This document shows positions 1-8,864 of a stretch of DNA of 45,696 nucleotides, piece by piece. Every line of letters starts with the position of its first letter. Within the stretch, counting starts at the first letter, position 1. The DNA is from Ignavibacteriales bacterium (lineage in GTDB: Bacteria; Bacteroidota; Ignavibacteria; Ignavibacteriales; Melioribacteraceae), in NCBI GenBank assembly GCA_003599395.1, contig QZJX01000117.1, positions 1 to 45,696 of the forward strand. Direction: 5' to 3'. Under the pieces are notes generated by a model. The model saw only the letters and a list, made by a program, of their open reading frames with translations. It had not been told where the DNA came from and did no database searches. The translations under genes were made by a program, and so were the position numbers.

Positions 1-909
1 GTAAGTAAAGAAGTTCAGACTCCGGTAATCAATGGTTTTGTTGTTGACATGAAAACGGATACGGCTGTTACCATAAATTTTGAACAATCGGAATGGATAA
101 GCGGTAATAGTAACTATATAATACAACTCGGTTTCGATTCACGCTTTCAAGCTGCATACCAAGGAAGGAGAGTTGATTATCCTGCAGATTTTGAAATTGA
201 ATTAACTGAACCCGGACAAGGTGAAATATCTTTCCCTGCAAGCGGTTTTAGTCAACCAATTCAGTCTAATATTATAGTGAGGAACTTAACTGAAGAAATT
301 GACGACTTTCAATTCATCTTCCGTGATGAAAATAAAGATGCGATTTTCAACGACGGTGATGCAATATTCATGGTTGTTGGCGATTCGCTCGGTAAAAAAG
401 CTACTTCATTTGCTGATGTTAGAATCAGTTGGTCTCTAACTTTAATAAAAGATACTACTATTGTTGAGGCAAACCAAAGACCTCCTCAATATGGTGATGT
501 ATTTAAAATTGTAACAAACAAACCTTTCCGGAATAACGAGTTTATGGAATTTACAACGATCGGGCAACGATTTGATAAATCAAAGGCTAAGAATGATTTG
601 GATAAAGTTGCTGTTGTACCTAACCCATATGTTGGTGCGGCGTCTTGGGAGCCATATTCTACCTCGGTTGGACGTGGCGAAAGAAGAATTTACTTTATGC
701 ATCTACCGAACGAATGTATAATACGAATATATACTTTGAGCGGAAAACTTGTTGATACTATTGAACATAAAAGCACTATTTCAGATGGACAAGTAGGCTG
801 GGATTTGGTGTCGAAAGATGGAATGGATATCGCCTACGGGGTATATGTTTACCATATAGATGCTCCTGGTATAGGTGAAAAAATTGGTCGCTTTGCAATT
901 ATCAAATAA
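1..909 (+). CDS. T9SS-secreted surface protein, C-terminal part (5' truncated by window edge)
   Basis: The reading frame is open from base 1, so the gene begins upstream; the first in-window ATG at 49 is probably internal. The last ~100 residues start with VAVVPNPYVGAASW and end with YGVYVYHIDAPGIGEKIGRFAIIK-like strands, a variant of the T9SS type-A sorting domain seen in very large surface proteins of Ignavibacteria-like bacteria. The preceding part is beta-rich and mentions no catalytic motif I recognise. The next gene is a PorV-family protein only 33 bases downstream, which fits a cargo/shuttle relationship. The function of the missing N-terminal portion, which could hold a catalytic or binding domain, cannot be judged. 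That the protein is secreted and surface-attached is inferred from the C-terminus. Confidence 0.8.
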   Translation, partial: VSKEVQTPVINGFVVDMKTDTAVTINFEQSEWISGNSNYIIQLGFDSRFQAAYQGRRVDYPADFEIELTEPGQGEISFPASGFSQPIQSNIIVRNLTEEIDDFQFIFRDENKDAIFNDGDAIFMVVGDSLGKKATSFADVRISWSLTLIKDTTIVEANQRPPQYGDVFKIVTNKPFRNNEFMEFTTIGQRFDKSKAKNDLDKVAVVPNPYVGAASWEPYSTSVGRGERRIYFMHLPNECIIRIYTLSGKLVDTIEHKSTISDGQVGWDLVSKDGMDIAYGVYVYHIDAPGIGEKIGRFAIIK

Positions 910-942
910 AAATTGAATAAAAATTCCTTGCGGGGAGAAGTT

Positions 943-1980
943 ATGTTTAAGTCAAAACTCGCTGTTAAACTTTTTTCGTTGGTTATAGTATTTATGATCA
1001 ATCATAATATTAATGCACAAAATGTTTCCAAAATCGGAACAACTGCAGCAAGCTTTTTGGAAATTGGTGTAGGTGCAGGAGCAATAGGAATGGGTGGCGC
1101 ATTTGTCAGCGTTGCGGATAATGCTTCCGCGCTTTACTGGAATGTTGGCGGAATAGCAGAGTTACCTCAATTCGAAGCAATAATTGTTCACACAGATTGG
1201 ATTGCAGAAACCAATTTCGATTTTGCCGGACTTGTTCTACCACTAGGTACATTCGGTACTATCGGGCTTAGTTTTACTTCTCTTTCGATGGACGATATGA
1301 AAGTTACGACTGTCGAAAAACCAAACGGAACAGGGGAGTACTTCAGTGCCAGTGATATTGCCGTTGGTGTATCTTACGCAAGAACTTTAACCGATAGATT
1401 TTCTATAGGGTTCACGGTTAAGTATGTCGAACAGAGAATATGGCATATGAGTGCTTCGGCTTTCGCTATAGATGCTGGTACAAAATTCAGAACAGATTTG
1501 CTCGGAGGTTTAACAATAGGCGCATCAATATCCAACTTTGGTACACCAATGCAACTTGAAGGCAGAGACGCTCGTTACTTTATCCGCGTTGACGACACAA
1601 AACAAGGTTCGAATGACAGAGTGCCTACCACAATTGAGATGGATACCTGGGAATTGCCGCTAATGATGCAGATTGGTGTTTCTACTTTTGCGTTTGATAA
1701 TGAAACATACAAATTGAGACTAGCTGCAGACGCTTCAGTGCCTAACAATAATTATCAAAGTATGAACGTCGGTGGAGAATTATCTTTTAAAGATTTTCTA
1801 TTTTTGCGAGGCGGATATAACTCTTTGTTTTTAACTGATGGTGAAGGTGGTCTCTCATTTGGGGTCGGTTTAAATTCCAAAATGATCTTCGCTGATGCTG
1901 TTGTTAATTTTGATTATGCTTTTAGAGATTTCGGAAGATTACAAAATGTTCATAATTTTTCGATCGGACTTAAATTTTAA
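943..1980 (+). CDS. PorV/PorQ-family outer-membrane beta-barrel protein (T9SS-associated)
   Basis: A 345-residue protein with a cleavable signal peptide (MFKSKLAVKL... ending NINAQ) and the family hallmark AGAIGMGGAFVSVADNASALYWN near the start of the mature protein. The rest is alternating beta strands ending in an aromatic residue (SIGLKF), as expected for an outer-membrane barrel of the FadL/PorV class. PorV shuttles T9SS cargo from the translocon to the attachment complex; other family members have unknown roles. I chose ATG 943 over the in-frame TTG at 913 because GGGGAG at 932-937 sits at good ribosome-binding distance and the signal peptide then starts correctly. It lies between a T9SS cargo gene and a SurA-like chaperone, so it may serve this locus specifically. 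Its stop codon overlaps the next ATG by one base. Confidence 0.8.
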   Translation: MFKSKLAVKLFSLVIVFMINHNINAQNVSKIGTTAASFLEIGVGAGAIGMGGAFVSVADNASALYWNVGGIAELPQFEAIIVHTDWIAETNFDFAGLVLPLGTFGTIGLSFTSLSMDDMKVTTVEKPNGTGEYFSASDIAVGVSYARTLTDRFSIGFTVKYVEQRIWHMSASAFAIDAGTKFRTDLLGGLTIGASISNFGTPMQLEGRDARYFIRVDDTKQGSNDRVPTTIEMDTWELPLMMQIGVSTFAFDNETYKLRLAADASVPNNNYQSMNVGGELSFKDFLFLRGGYNSLFLTDGEGGLSFGVGLNSKMIFADAVVNFDYAFRDFGRLQNVHNFSIGLKF

Positions 1981-3635
1981 TGAAGTTAATTCAGTCAAAT
2001 ACTGTTTTATGTGATAACGTGGTTAATCCTTTTAAGCGGTTTCTCTGTTTAATAGGTTTTATTAACCCCCGACCTAAGTCGGGGGTTAACGGAAAAGATA
2101 ATACCAATCTAACTGTTTTAACGGTTTCTAAATTCATTCTGTTATTCTTTTTAGCAAGTCTTGTTAAGCTGCCTGCCCAGAGTTTATTCGGTGAATTAAA
2201 TAACAACTCTATTCAACCTTATGAAGTAGTTGCAAAAGTTGGAGATAAAGCAATAACTGCAGAAGAATTTTTTTATAGTTATGAATATGGACCAACTTTC
2301 CCAAAGCGAATGGAGAACTCAAAACAAATTCATTTGAAATATTTGATTAATGAAAAGTTGATCGCTTTAGAAGGATATAATGAAAATATTCTAACTGATG
2401 ATGGAGTTGGCATACTTTACAAAGATATAAACGCCGATCTTGCAACCGAAGAAATGTTTAAAGATGAGATTCTAAACACAATTGAAATTGATGAAGTCGA
2501 AGTTGATTCAATAGTCAAAGACAAACAAATTGAAGTAGAATTAAAATGGCTCTATTCTCCCGATATTGAAAGTGCCAAGCAATTTATGTCTGCCTTAAAC
2601 AACAACGCTACATTCGATTCACTTTTTAATATGCAGATTAACGATTCGGTTTTTCTCGATATGAGATCAATGACTTCGTCAGTTTATTCACTTAAGAAAA
2701 ACAATCCGCTGCTCGCTCAAATTATCGATACCATGAAAGCCGGTAATTACTCATCACCAATTCATGTAAATGACGAATGGTACATTGTTAAACTCGAGAA
2801 CATTTGGAAAGATATGGTGACAAATCAAACCGAGTACGGTAAATTGTACTTTGAAGCAAAACAAGCTGCACTCAAGTTTGCTATGGATAAAGAATCTGGT
2901 AAGTACGTTGATAACTTATTGCGGAATGAAAATCCAACAATTAAAAAAGATGCTTTTGATTTGTTGCGTTCATATCTAGGTAAATTTGTTTTGCCAAATG
3001 AAAAATATAATAATTGGAATTTGGAAGGTAATCTAGAAAGAGCATTATCGGCTCTCGGATTACAAAGAGGGGAACAATATCCCGGTATTGAACTGGTAAC
3101 AAGTGATAACAATTCATTTATGGTGGATGAATTTCTATTATGGTACCGTAATAGAAGTCTGCAAATAAAATTTGATGAAACAAATTTCGATACATTTTCC
3201 GCTTCATTAGAAAGTATGATTTGGAGAATGGTAAGAGATAAACTGTTAACTATGCGTGCTGAATCAAAAGGTTACTTTGAAAAAGATTGGGTTAAAACAC
3301 AATCATCTTGGTGGAGGGATAAAGTTGCATACAGTGCAATGAGACAGAAAATCGCCAATTCTGTTTTGTTGGAAAGTGCCGAAGTAAATCAAAATGGTGA
3401 TTCAAAAAAATCGGTTTCCGAACAATCTTATAAACTAATGGAAAAGATGCTACGTGTAATTCAGCAAGCAAAGAAAAAATACGATGTTGAAATAAACGAA
3501 GATGTATTGAGCAAAGTAAATGTATCAACGGTTAACAATCCTAAAGCTGTGGATTTTTATACTGCTAAAACAGGTGGGCTAATACCTCGTCCCCCTTATC
3601 CGACGATAGATAATGAATGGGTTAATTGGGAATAA
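1980..3635 (+). CDS. SurA-like periplasmic chaperone / parvulin-type PPIase-like protein
   Basis: A 551-residue protein. After a hydrophobic export segment (FILLFFLASLVKLPAQS, residues ~51-67) it has the SurA/PpiD pattern: VVAKVGDKAITAEEFFYSY, a helical N-domain with a conserved LINEKLIALEGY stretch, then a parvulin-like segment (about 180-280) ending in GNYSSPIHVNDEWYIVKLENI, and a helical C-terminal half. Such proteins chaperone outer-membrane barrels; whether this one has isomerase activity is unclear because the parvulin motifs are weak. ATG 1980 overlaps the preceding TAA (ATG/TAA sharing one A), giving tight coupling to the PorV-like gene. Odd feature: the ~48 residues before the export signal are unusually long and contain a translated 28-base perfect palindrome (2062-2089). 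A GTG at 2019 is an alternative start but would still include it. Confidence 0.7.
   Translation: MKLIQSNTVLCDNVVNPFKRFLCLIGFINPRPKSGVNGKDNTNLTVLTVSKFILLFFLASLVKLPAQSLFGELNNNSIQPYEVVAKVGDKAITAEEFFYSYEYGPTFPKRMENSKQIHLKYLINEKLIALEGYNENILTDDGVGILYKDINADLATEEMFKDEILNTIEIDEVEVDSIVKDKQIEVELKWLYSPDIESAKQFMSALNNNATFDSLFNMQINDSVFLDMRSMTSSVYSLKKNNPLLAQIIDTMKAGNYSSPIHVNDEWYIVKLENIWKDMVTNQTEYGKLYFEAKQAALKFAMDKESGKYVDNLLRNENPTIKKDAFDLLRSYLGKFVLPNEKYNNWNLEGNLERALSALGLQRGEQYPGIELVTSDNNSFMVDEFLLWYRNRSLQIKFDETNFDTFSASLESMIWRMVRDKLLTMRAESKGYFEKDWVKTQSSWWRDKVAYSAMRQKIANSVLLESAEVNQNGDSKKSVSEQSYKLMEKMLRVIQQAKKKYDVEINEDVLSKVNVSTVNNPKAVDFYTAKTGGLIPRPPYPTIDNEWVNWE
2062..2089. repeat. Perfect 28-bp palindrome inside a coding region
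   Basis: Arms TTAACCCCCGAC (2062-2073) and GTCGGGGGTTAA (2078-2089) are exact reverse complements around the loop CTAA. It is far more GC-rich than its surroundings and lies in frame in the 5' part of the SurA-like gene, where it encodes part of INPRPKSGVN. It looks like an inserted mobile palindromic unit of the REP/RPE kind rather than a terminator: it has no T-run and lies inside an ORF. Confidence 0.75.
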
Positions 3636-3640
3636 CTGTG

Positions 3641-4930
3641 ATGAAATCGACTCTTCTGATTACTGCATCCGTTGTTTTATTTTCTCTTATTAATTTAAGC
3701 TGCGGAAGAAGTGAAGCCGATAAAAATACTATGCTTTATTGGAGTTCTAACAATACTTACGAAATTCAATTTGCAGACTATATAACAAAAAAATGGAATG
3801 ACGAAAATTTAATTAAAATTAGATTCCAGCCTGTTCCCGAAGGACAATCAAGTGAAGAGGTTATACTCGCTGCTGTTGTTGGTAAAACCACTCCCGATAT
3901 ATATTCGAATATGTGGCAGGGCGATGTTGAAGCTTATGCACAAGCCGGGGTTCTTATTCCTCTCGATACACTGGATGGATTTTTAGAATTTATTTATGAT
4001 AGATGCGATAGTGCTGTTGTTGAAGAGATTAGATCTAACGACGGACATATCTACCAAATTCCGTGGAAGATTAATCCTATTATGCTAATTTACAACCAAA
4101 GCCCCATTGAAGAACTGGAACTTGATTTGGTACCGGGTAATTATTCGCAATTCACAAATGCTGCCGAAAAATTTAAAACCGATCTAAACGGTGATGGTTA
4201 CGTAGATAGATGGTTCGGATATGCAGAAGTTCAGGTTACTTGGTGGCAGAGATTTTTTGACTTTTATCCTTTATATCTTGCTGCTTCGGGAGGAGCTTCG
4301 CTTGTAAAAAATAACAAAGCTGTTTTCGATAATGAACATGCTGTAAATGTTTTTAAGTTTCTCAGAAACTTATATGCAAATAATTATTTCTCCAAAGAAA
4401 GGTTATCGGCACGTCAAGATGTTTTTCTCTCCGGTGTTATTGCTACACGTTTTACAGGTCCATGGGAAATCGCACACTCAGAAAAATATAAACCTGAAAG
4501 CTTTGAATATGATTTCCATCATCTTCCTGTACCGGATAACCATGAAGGACCTATTTATACTTACGGAGATCCGAAAAATATTGTAATATTCAATACATGT
4601 AGAAATCCTGAATTAGCCTGGAAGTTTTTACGAGATATGATTAATGAAGAAAATGATTTGAAACTTTTAGAACTCAGCAACCAACTTCCTCGAAGAAAAA
4701 ATATAGATGGAAATACACTATATACCGGGTACTTCGAACAGAATCCTAAAATGAAAACATTTGCGAAACAAGCAAAATTTGTAAAAGGTACTGATGCTAG
4801 TCCTGTACTTAAAGAAGTATTCGATTTAATTTCACAGCAATATGAAGCTTGTGTTATTTACGGCGTTAAATCACCGGAAGAAGCTGTTAAAGATGCTGCA
4901 GATGCAGTTAACTTATTATTTTTAAAGTAA
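3641..4930 (+). CDS. Sugar ABC transporter, extracellular solute-binding lipoprotein (family 1)
   Basis: A 429-residue family-1 (MalE/UgpB-like) solute-binding protein. The N-terminus is a lipoprotein signal with Cys-21 (LINLSC|GRSEAD). The body shows the usual features of the family: LYWSSNNTYEIQFADYITKKWN at the mature N-terminus, PDIYSNMWQGDVEAYAQAGVLIPLD, IPWKINPIMLIYN, and a late FTGPWEIAHSEKY segment. It should capture oligosaccharides in the periplasm and pass them to the two permeases that follow with 8-bp and overlapping junctions. I prefer ATG 3641 to the in-frame TTG at 3626: the signal peptide starts cleanly there and GGGA at 3628-3631 gives a plausible ribosome site. The substrate is inferred as mannoside oligosaccharides from the adjacent GH130 and GH2 genes. 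Confidence 0.88.
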   Translation: MKSTLLITASVVLFSLINLSCGRSEADKNTMLYWSSNNTYEIQFADYITKKWNDENLIKIRFQPVPEGQSSEEVILAAVVGKTTPDIYSNMWQGDVEAYAQAGVLIPLDTLDGFLEFIYDRCDSAVVEEIRSNDGHIYQIPWKINPIMLIYNQSPIEELELDLVPGNYSQFTNAAEKFKTDLNGDGYVDRWFGYAEVQVTWWQRFFDFYPLYLAASGGASLVKNNKAVFDNEHAVNVFKFLRNLYANNYFSKERLSARQDVFLSGVIATRFTGPWEIAHSEKYKPESFEYDFHHLPVPDNHEGPIYTYGDPKNIVIFNTCRNPELAWKFLRDMINEENDLKLLELSNQLPRRKNIDGNTLYTGYFEQNPKMKTFAKQAKFVKGTDASPVLKEVFDLISQQYEACVIYGVKSPEEAVKDAADAVNLLFLK

Positions 4931-4938
4931 AACGCTAA

Positions 4939-5799
4939 ATGAGATTTCAAACAAAGATAACGCCATATTTACTTGTTTCTCCGTATATAATTCATTTTAT
5001 GTTATTTGTAGCGTTCCCTGTAATATTTTCTATCATCTTAACTTTTCATAAATGGAATATCATTTCACCGATGGAATACGTCGGGTTGAACAATTATATC
5101 AGGTTATTTAAAGACGAAGTATTTTTTAGATCTTTAATAAACACATTAATTTTTCTGGTTATTCATATCCCGCTGCAAATAATTGTAGCTCTGTTCTTAG
5201 CAGTAATACTAAATCAAAATATCAAGTTTCGTGGATTTTTTAGAGCTGCATTTTTTCTGCCTGTAATTGTGTCGGGAGTTGTTGTTACAATTCTCTGGCA
5301 GCAGTTATACGGTTTTGATACCGGATTGCTAAATAGATTATTGGTAAGCATAGGTTTAGGTAAAGTTGGGTGGTTAACCGATCCAAATATTGCAATGCCT
5401 TCAATTGCTTTAATGGCAACCTGGAAAAATGTCGGTTTGTACATTGTTTTGTTTTTAGTTGGACTGCAAACTGTACCAAATCAATATTATGAAGCCGCTG
5501 ATATTGAAGGTGCATCCAGGTGGCAAAAATTTTATAAAATAACTTTACCGATGATTAACCCAACAATTTTTATGGTTGTTATTTTATCGACAATAGGTGG
5601 TTTTTCATTATTTATCGAACCGTATGTAATGACTGGAGGCGGACCGCTTAATAGCACTATCTCTGCAGTTCTGTACATTTATAAACAAGGTTTCTTTTAT
5701 TACCATATGGGTTATTCAGCAACTTTAGGTCTATTCTTCGCCTTAATTATAATGGCTGTTGTTGTTATTCAGAAAAAATTTGTTGAGCGTGATATTTGA
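4939..5799 (+). CDS. Sugar ABC transporter permease (MalF/UgpA type)
   Basis: A 286-residue inner-membrane permease with about six transmembrane helices, beginning ITPYLLVSPYIIHFMLFVAFPVIFSI. The cytoplasmic EAA loop is clear at EAADIEGASRWQKFYKITLP, the coupling site for the ATPase. It follows the binding-protein gene by 8 bases and overlaps the second permease by four (TTGA). Together with that permease it forms the membrane channel of a CUT1-type oligosaccharide importer. The ATPase is not adjacent but is probably the gene at 18648. Confidence 0.92.
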   Translation: MRFQTKITPYLLVSPYIIHFMLFVAFPVIFSIILTFHKWNIISPMEYVGLNNYIRLFKDEVFFRSLINTLIFLVIHIPLQIIVALFLAVILNQNIKFRGFFRAAFFLPVIVSGVVVTILWQQLYGFDTGLLNRLLVSIGLGKVGWLTDPNIAMPSIALMATWKNVGLYIVLFLVGLQTVPNQYYEAADIEGASRWQKFYKITLPMINPTIFMVVILSTIGGFSLFIEPYVMTGGGPLNSTISAVLYIYKQGFFYYHMGYSATLGLFFALIIMAVVVIQKKFVERDI

Positions 5800-6614
5800 A
5801 ACTTGTTAAGAAAATATGCTTTTATTTTTTATTGTTAATCGGTGCGCTGATATTCATCTACCCGTTTTACTGGATGGTAATGGCATCGCTTGCGCCTGAA
5901 AATGAAATTTCAATTCTAACTCTTCTACCTTCTTCGGTTTCAATAAATAGTTATACGCAGATGGTTGATAAAATTCCAATCGGAAGATCACTTATTAATA
6001 GTTTAATTGTAGCATCGTCTGTTACGGCTGGAGTTCTTATTTTCGGCTCGATGATTGGTTATGCTTTATCACGTTTAGAATTCAAAGGAAGGAATACGAT
6101 TTTTTACATTATAATTTTTACTATGACCCTCCCGTTCCAAATAACACTTATACCGCAATATATAATTATGGTAGAGTTCGGATGGATTGATACTTATTTG
6201 GCATTGATCGTTCCATATTTTATTAATGCTCTCGGAATAATAATGTTCAGACAATATTTCAAATCCATTCCGCAAAGTTTAATTGATGCTGCACGGTTGG
6301 ACGGCTGTGGTGAATTAAAAATAATTTTCAAAATTCTTTGGCCTAATTCAATACCGGCAATTGTTACGATAGGTATTATAACTTTTATGGCATCTTGGAA
6401 TGAAGTACTTTGGCCATTGATTGTAATTAGAGACGAAAGTTTAATGACAATGCCGCAGTTAGTTACATTATTTGCAGTTGGTGGTAGAGCTGATTCACAA
6501 TTGGGGGTTAAACTTGCATCGGCTGTGATGTTAGCATTGCCTATCATTTTAGCTTACTTATTCTTCCAAAAATATTTCATACAAAGTATGGCATCAACCG
6601 GTATAAAGGAATAA
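5796..6614 (+). CDS. Sugar ABC transporter permease (MalG/UgpE type)
   Basis: A 272-residue second permease, with N-terminal helix CFYFLLLIGALIFIYPFYWMVMASLAP typical of MalG/UgpE and the EAA loop IDAARLDGCGELKIIFKILWP. It starts with TTG inside the TTGA that also contains the stop of the preceding permease, so the two are translationally coupled; no ATG exists that would keep the first helix. The C-terminus (FFQKYFIQSMASTGIKE) is the usual family ending. It forms a heterodimeric channel with the preceding protein. Confidence 0.9.
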   Translation: MKLVKKICFYFLLLIGALIFIYPFYWMVMASLAPENEISILTLLPSSVSINSYTQMVDKIPIGRSLINSLIVASSVTAGVLIFGSMIGYALSRLEFKGRNTIFYIIIFTMTLPFQITLIPQYIIMVEFGWIDTYLALIVPYFINALGIIMFRQYFKSIPQSLIDAARLDGCGELKIIFKILWPNSIPAIVTIGIITFMASWNEVLWPLIVIRDESLMTMPQLVTLFAVGGRADSQLGVKLASAVMLALPIILAYLFFQKYFIQSMASTGIKE

Positions 6615-6620
6615 TGTCTT

Positions 6621-7928
6621 ATGAATGTACAAAAATTAAAACTACGCTTAAAAGCTGACCCACGGAAAGTTATTATACAACCGTTGGGCATGAATAAGCA
6701 AAGAACTAAGAGAGTAATAGATAGAATTATTAAGTTAAGTAATTCCGATATAGATAAGAAAATTAGTGAAGTATATGATGCGTTCTCTAACCGTCATAAG
6801 AATTTCGAAACAAGACTACAAGAAAATTATAACCGGGTGAAGAAAATTGTATCAATAGGAAAAATAAATAGGAAAACACAACAATTAATCGGTGCATATT
6901 TTTCAAAAGAATACTCAATAGAATCAGCCGCACTTTTTAATCCGTCTATTGTTCCGCATCCGGCACAAGATAAAACAAGCAAAGGCGAATTGAAATTTGT
7001 TATGAGTCTGCGCGCAACCGGTGAAGGTCATATTTCTTCAATTGAATTTCGTGAAGGTATTATTTCAGCAAGTGGTAGTGTTAAAATAATTAACGAATCT
7101 GCATTCAGAATACTCCCCAAAGTAACTGCTTATAAATACAAAGAGATAATTGATAAAAAAAATATCAAACATAATTCTCTTAACTATTCTAAAGAAGATT
7201 TAATGAGCAGCAATTACAAATGTATGTTCGAGAAAAATTCTTTGATTTCCGAACGAGTCCTCTTTCCTTCGTCAAATGCAGAATCAATGGGAATGGAAGA
7301 TGCAAGATTTGTGAAATTTACTGACGAAGGAAATGCAAAATATTTATCGACCTATACAGCTTATAACGGAAAATCATTTCGGACACAGCTTATAGAGACT
7401 AAAGATTTTCGAAATTATGAAATAGGAACTCTTCACGGGAATATGATTAATGATAAAGGAATGGCTTTATTCCCAAGAAAAATTAAGGGAAAGTATTTTA
7501 TTACATCAAGACAGGATGGTGAAAACCTATATATGATGGAATCTGATAATCTTTATCAGTGGGATAAAGCACGAAAAATTCTTCAACCAAAACAAATTTG
7601 GGAATTTGTGCAGCTTGGTAATTGCGGTTCACCCATCGAAACAAAAGAAGGATGGCTGTTATTAACTCATGCGGTTGGACCATTAAGAAAATATGTGATG
7701 AGCGCAATTCTACTCGATCTAAATAATCCCTATAAAGTTATTGCTGTACTTAAAGAACCGCTTATTGAGCCGGATGAGAATGAAAGAGAAGGATATGTAC
7801 CTAATGTTGTTTATTCATGTGGCTCGCTTGTTCATAATAATAATTTGATTATACCTTACGCTATGTCTGACTCGGCTTGCGGATTTGCAAAAATAGAACT
7901 TAATAAGATCTTTAATAAATTTTCATAA
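6621..7928 (+). CDS. GH130 family protein, long form (probable beta-mannoside phosphorylase)
   Basis: A 435-residue cytoplasmic protein with no signal peptide. After an N-terminal helical extension (about 1-110) comes a five-bladed-propeller region with the GH130 motif GMEDARF, whose Asp-227 matches the family's catalytic acid. Later motifs are SRQDGENLY, QLGNCGSPIETKEGWLLLTHAVGPLRKYV and GYVPNVVYSCGSLV, as in the widespread long GH130 subgroup. Known GH130 enzymes phosphorolyse beta-1,4- or beta-1,2-mannosides to mannose-1-phosphate; a few are hydrolases. The Arg of SRQ and His of LTH that often bind phosphate are present, but the position that is Lys in the companion protein (KIG) is Leu here (QLG), so activity type is uncertain. 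It lies 6 bases after the permease and 33 before a second GH130, supporting processing of imported mannosides. Confidence 0.85.
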   Translation: MNVQKLKLRLKADPRKVIIQPLGMNKQRTKRVIDRIIKLSNSDIDKKISEVYDAFSNRHKNFETRLQENYNRVKKIVSIGKINRKTQQLIGAYFSKEYSIESAALFNPSIVPHPAQDKTSKGELKFVMSLRATGEGHISSIEFREGIISASGSVKIINESAFRILPKVTAYKYKEIIDKKNIKHNSLNYSKEDLMSSNYKCMFEKNSLISERVLFPSSNAESMGMEDARFVKFTDEGNAKYLSTYTAYNGKSFRTQLIETKDFRNYEIGTLHGNMINDKGMALFPRKIKGKYFITSRQDGENLYMMESDNLYQWDKARKILQPKQIWEFVQLGNCGSPIETKEGWLLLTHAVGPLRKYVMSAILLDLNNPYKVIAVLKEPLIEPDENEREGYVPNVVYSCGSLVHNNNLIIPYAMSDSACGFAKIELNKIFNKFS

Positions 7929-7961
7929 ATTCTATTAACGTACTAACTATGGAAAAATAAT

Positions 7962-8864
7962 ATGAATATAACTCGATTTAAATCAAACCCTATTTTAACA
8001 AAAGAAAACGTTCCTTTTAAAGTGAATAGCATCTTTAATGCAGGTGCAGTTAAATTTAACGATAAATATATTTTAGTCTGTCGTGTTGAAATGCCAAACG
8101 GAAGATCTTCGTTTGTACTTGCAGAAAGTCCGGATGGTTATTCTTTCAAAATTCATGATAGACTATTTCTGTCTCCCGAAGATCATAAAGAATGTTATGA
8201 TTATGTTAAGTGGGGTATCGAAGATCCTCGTATTACTCAAATTGAAGGTAACTTTTTACTTACCTACACCGGTTATTCGGAATATATGCCTCTAGTTGTT
8301 TTATCTGAGACGAAAGATTTTAAAAATGTTAAAATTCACGGACCAATTTCAGAACCTTCAAATAAAGACTGCTCATTATTTCCCGAAAAGATAAATGGTA
8401 AATATTGGAAGATTGATCGACCATCTGCCGAAAATAGAAAAGATATCTGGATTTCATCAAGCCCGGATTTAATTCATTGGGGAAATTATAAAATACTTAT
8501 GCAGACTGAACCTGGTACATGGGAAAATGATAAAATTGGTTCATCTAGTGATCCGATAAAAACTGACAAAGGCTGGCTAATGCTTTATCACGGTGTGCGG
8601 GGATTTGGGATTACATCTCTTTATAAGTTAGGCGTTGTGATGCTTGATTTAAACGAACCTTGGAAAGTTGTTGGTAGGAGTAAAGAACCGATTCTTGCTC
8701 CTGAAATGGATTATGAAAGAGTTGGCGATGTCAACAATGTTGTTTTCGCAAATGGTTGGATAGCCGAAAGTGACGGAAGAGTAAAAATCTATTACAGCGG
8801 CGCAGATACTAATGTTTGTGTTGCAGATACAACTATCGATTATTTAATCTCGGTGTGTAGATGA
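7962..8864 (+). CDS. GH130 family beta-mannoside phosphorylase, short form
   Basis: A 300-residue cytoplasmic protein covering little more than the propeller core. Motifs in order: FNAGAVKFNDKYILVCRVE, VKWGIEDPRITQIEG with catalytic Asp-88 in EDPR, CSLFPEKINGKYWKIDRP, WISSSPDLIHWGNYKIL, NDKIGSSSDPIKTDKGWLMLYHGV, and VNNVVFANGW. The Arg of DRP, Lys of DKIG and His of YHG match the positions that bind phosphate in characterised GH130 phosphorylases, so phosphorolysis to mannose-1-phosphate is the better guess. Linkage (beta-1,4 versus beta-1,2) and chain length cannot be read from sequence alone. The stop overlaps the next start (ATGA), showing operon organisation. Confidence 0.87.
   Translation: MNITRFKSNPILTKENVPFKVNSIFNAGAVKFNDKYILVCRVEMPNGRSSFVLAESPDGYSFKIHDRLFLSPEDHKECYDYVKWGIEDPRITQIEGNFLLTYTGYSEYMPLVVLSETKDFKNVKIHGPISEPSNKDCSLFPEKINGKYWKIDRPSAENRKDIWISSSPDLIHWGNYKILMQTEPGTWENDKIGSSSDPIKTDKGWLMLYHGVRGFGITSLYKLGVVMLDLNEPWKVVGRSKEPILAPEMDYERVGDVNNVVFANGWIAESDGRVKIYYSGADTNVCVADTTIDYLISVCR

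Noticed and set aside
913-942. Upstream TTG start for the PorV-like protein
   Set aside because: The ATG at 943 has a strong GGGGAG ribosome site and starts the signal peptide directly.
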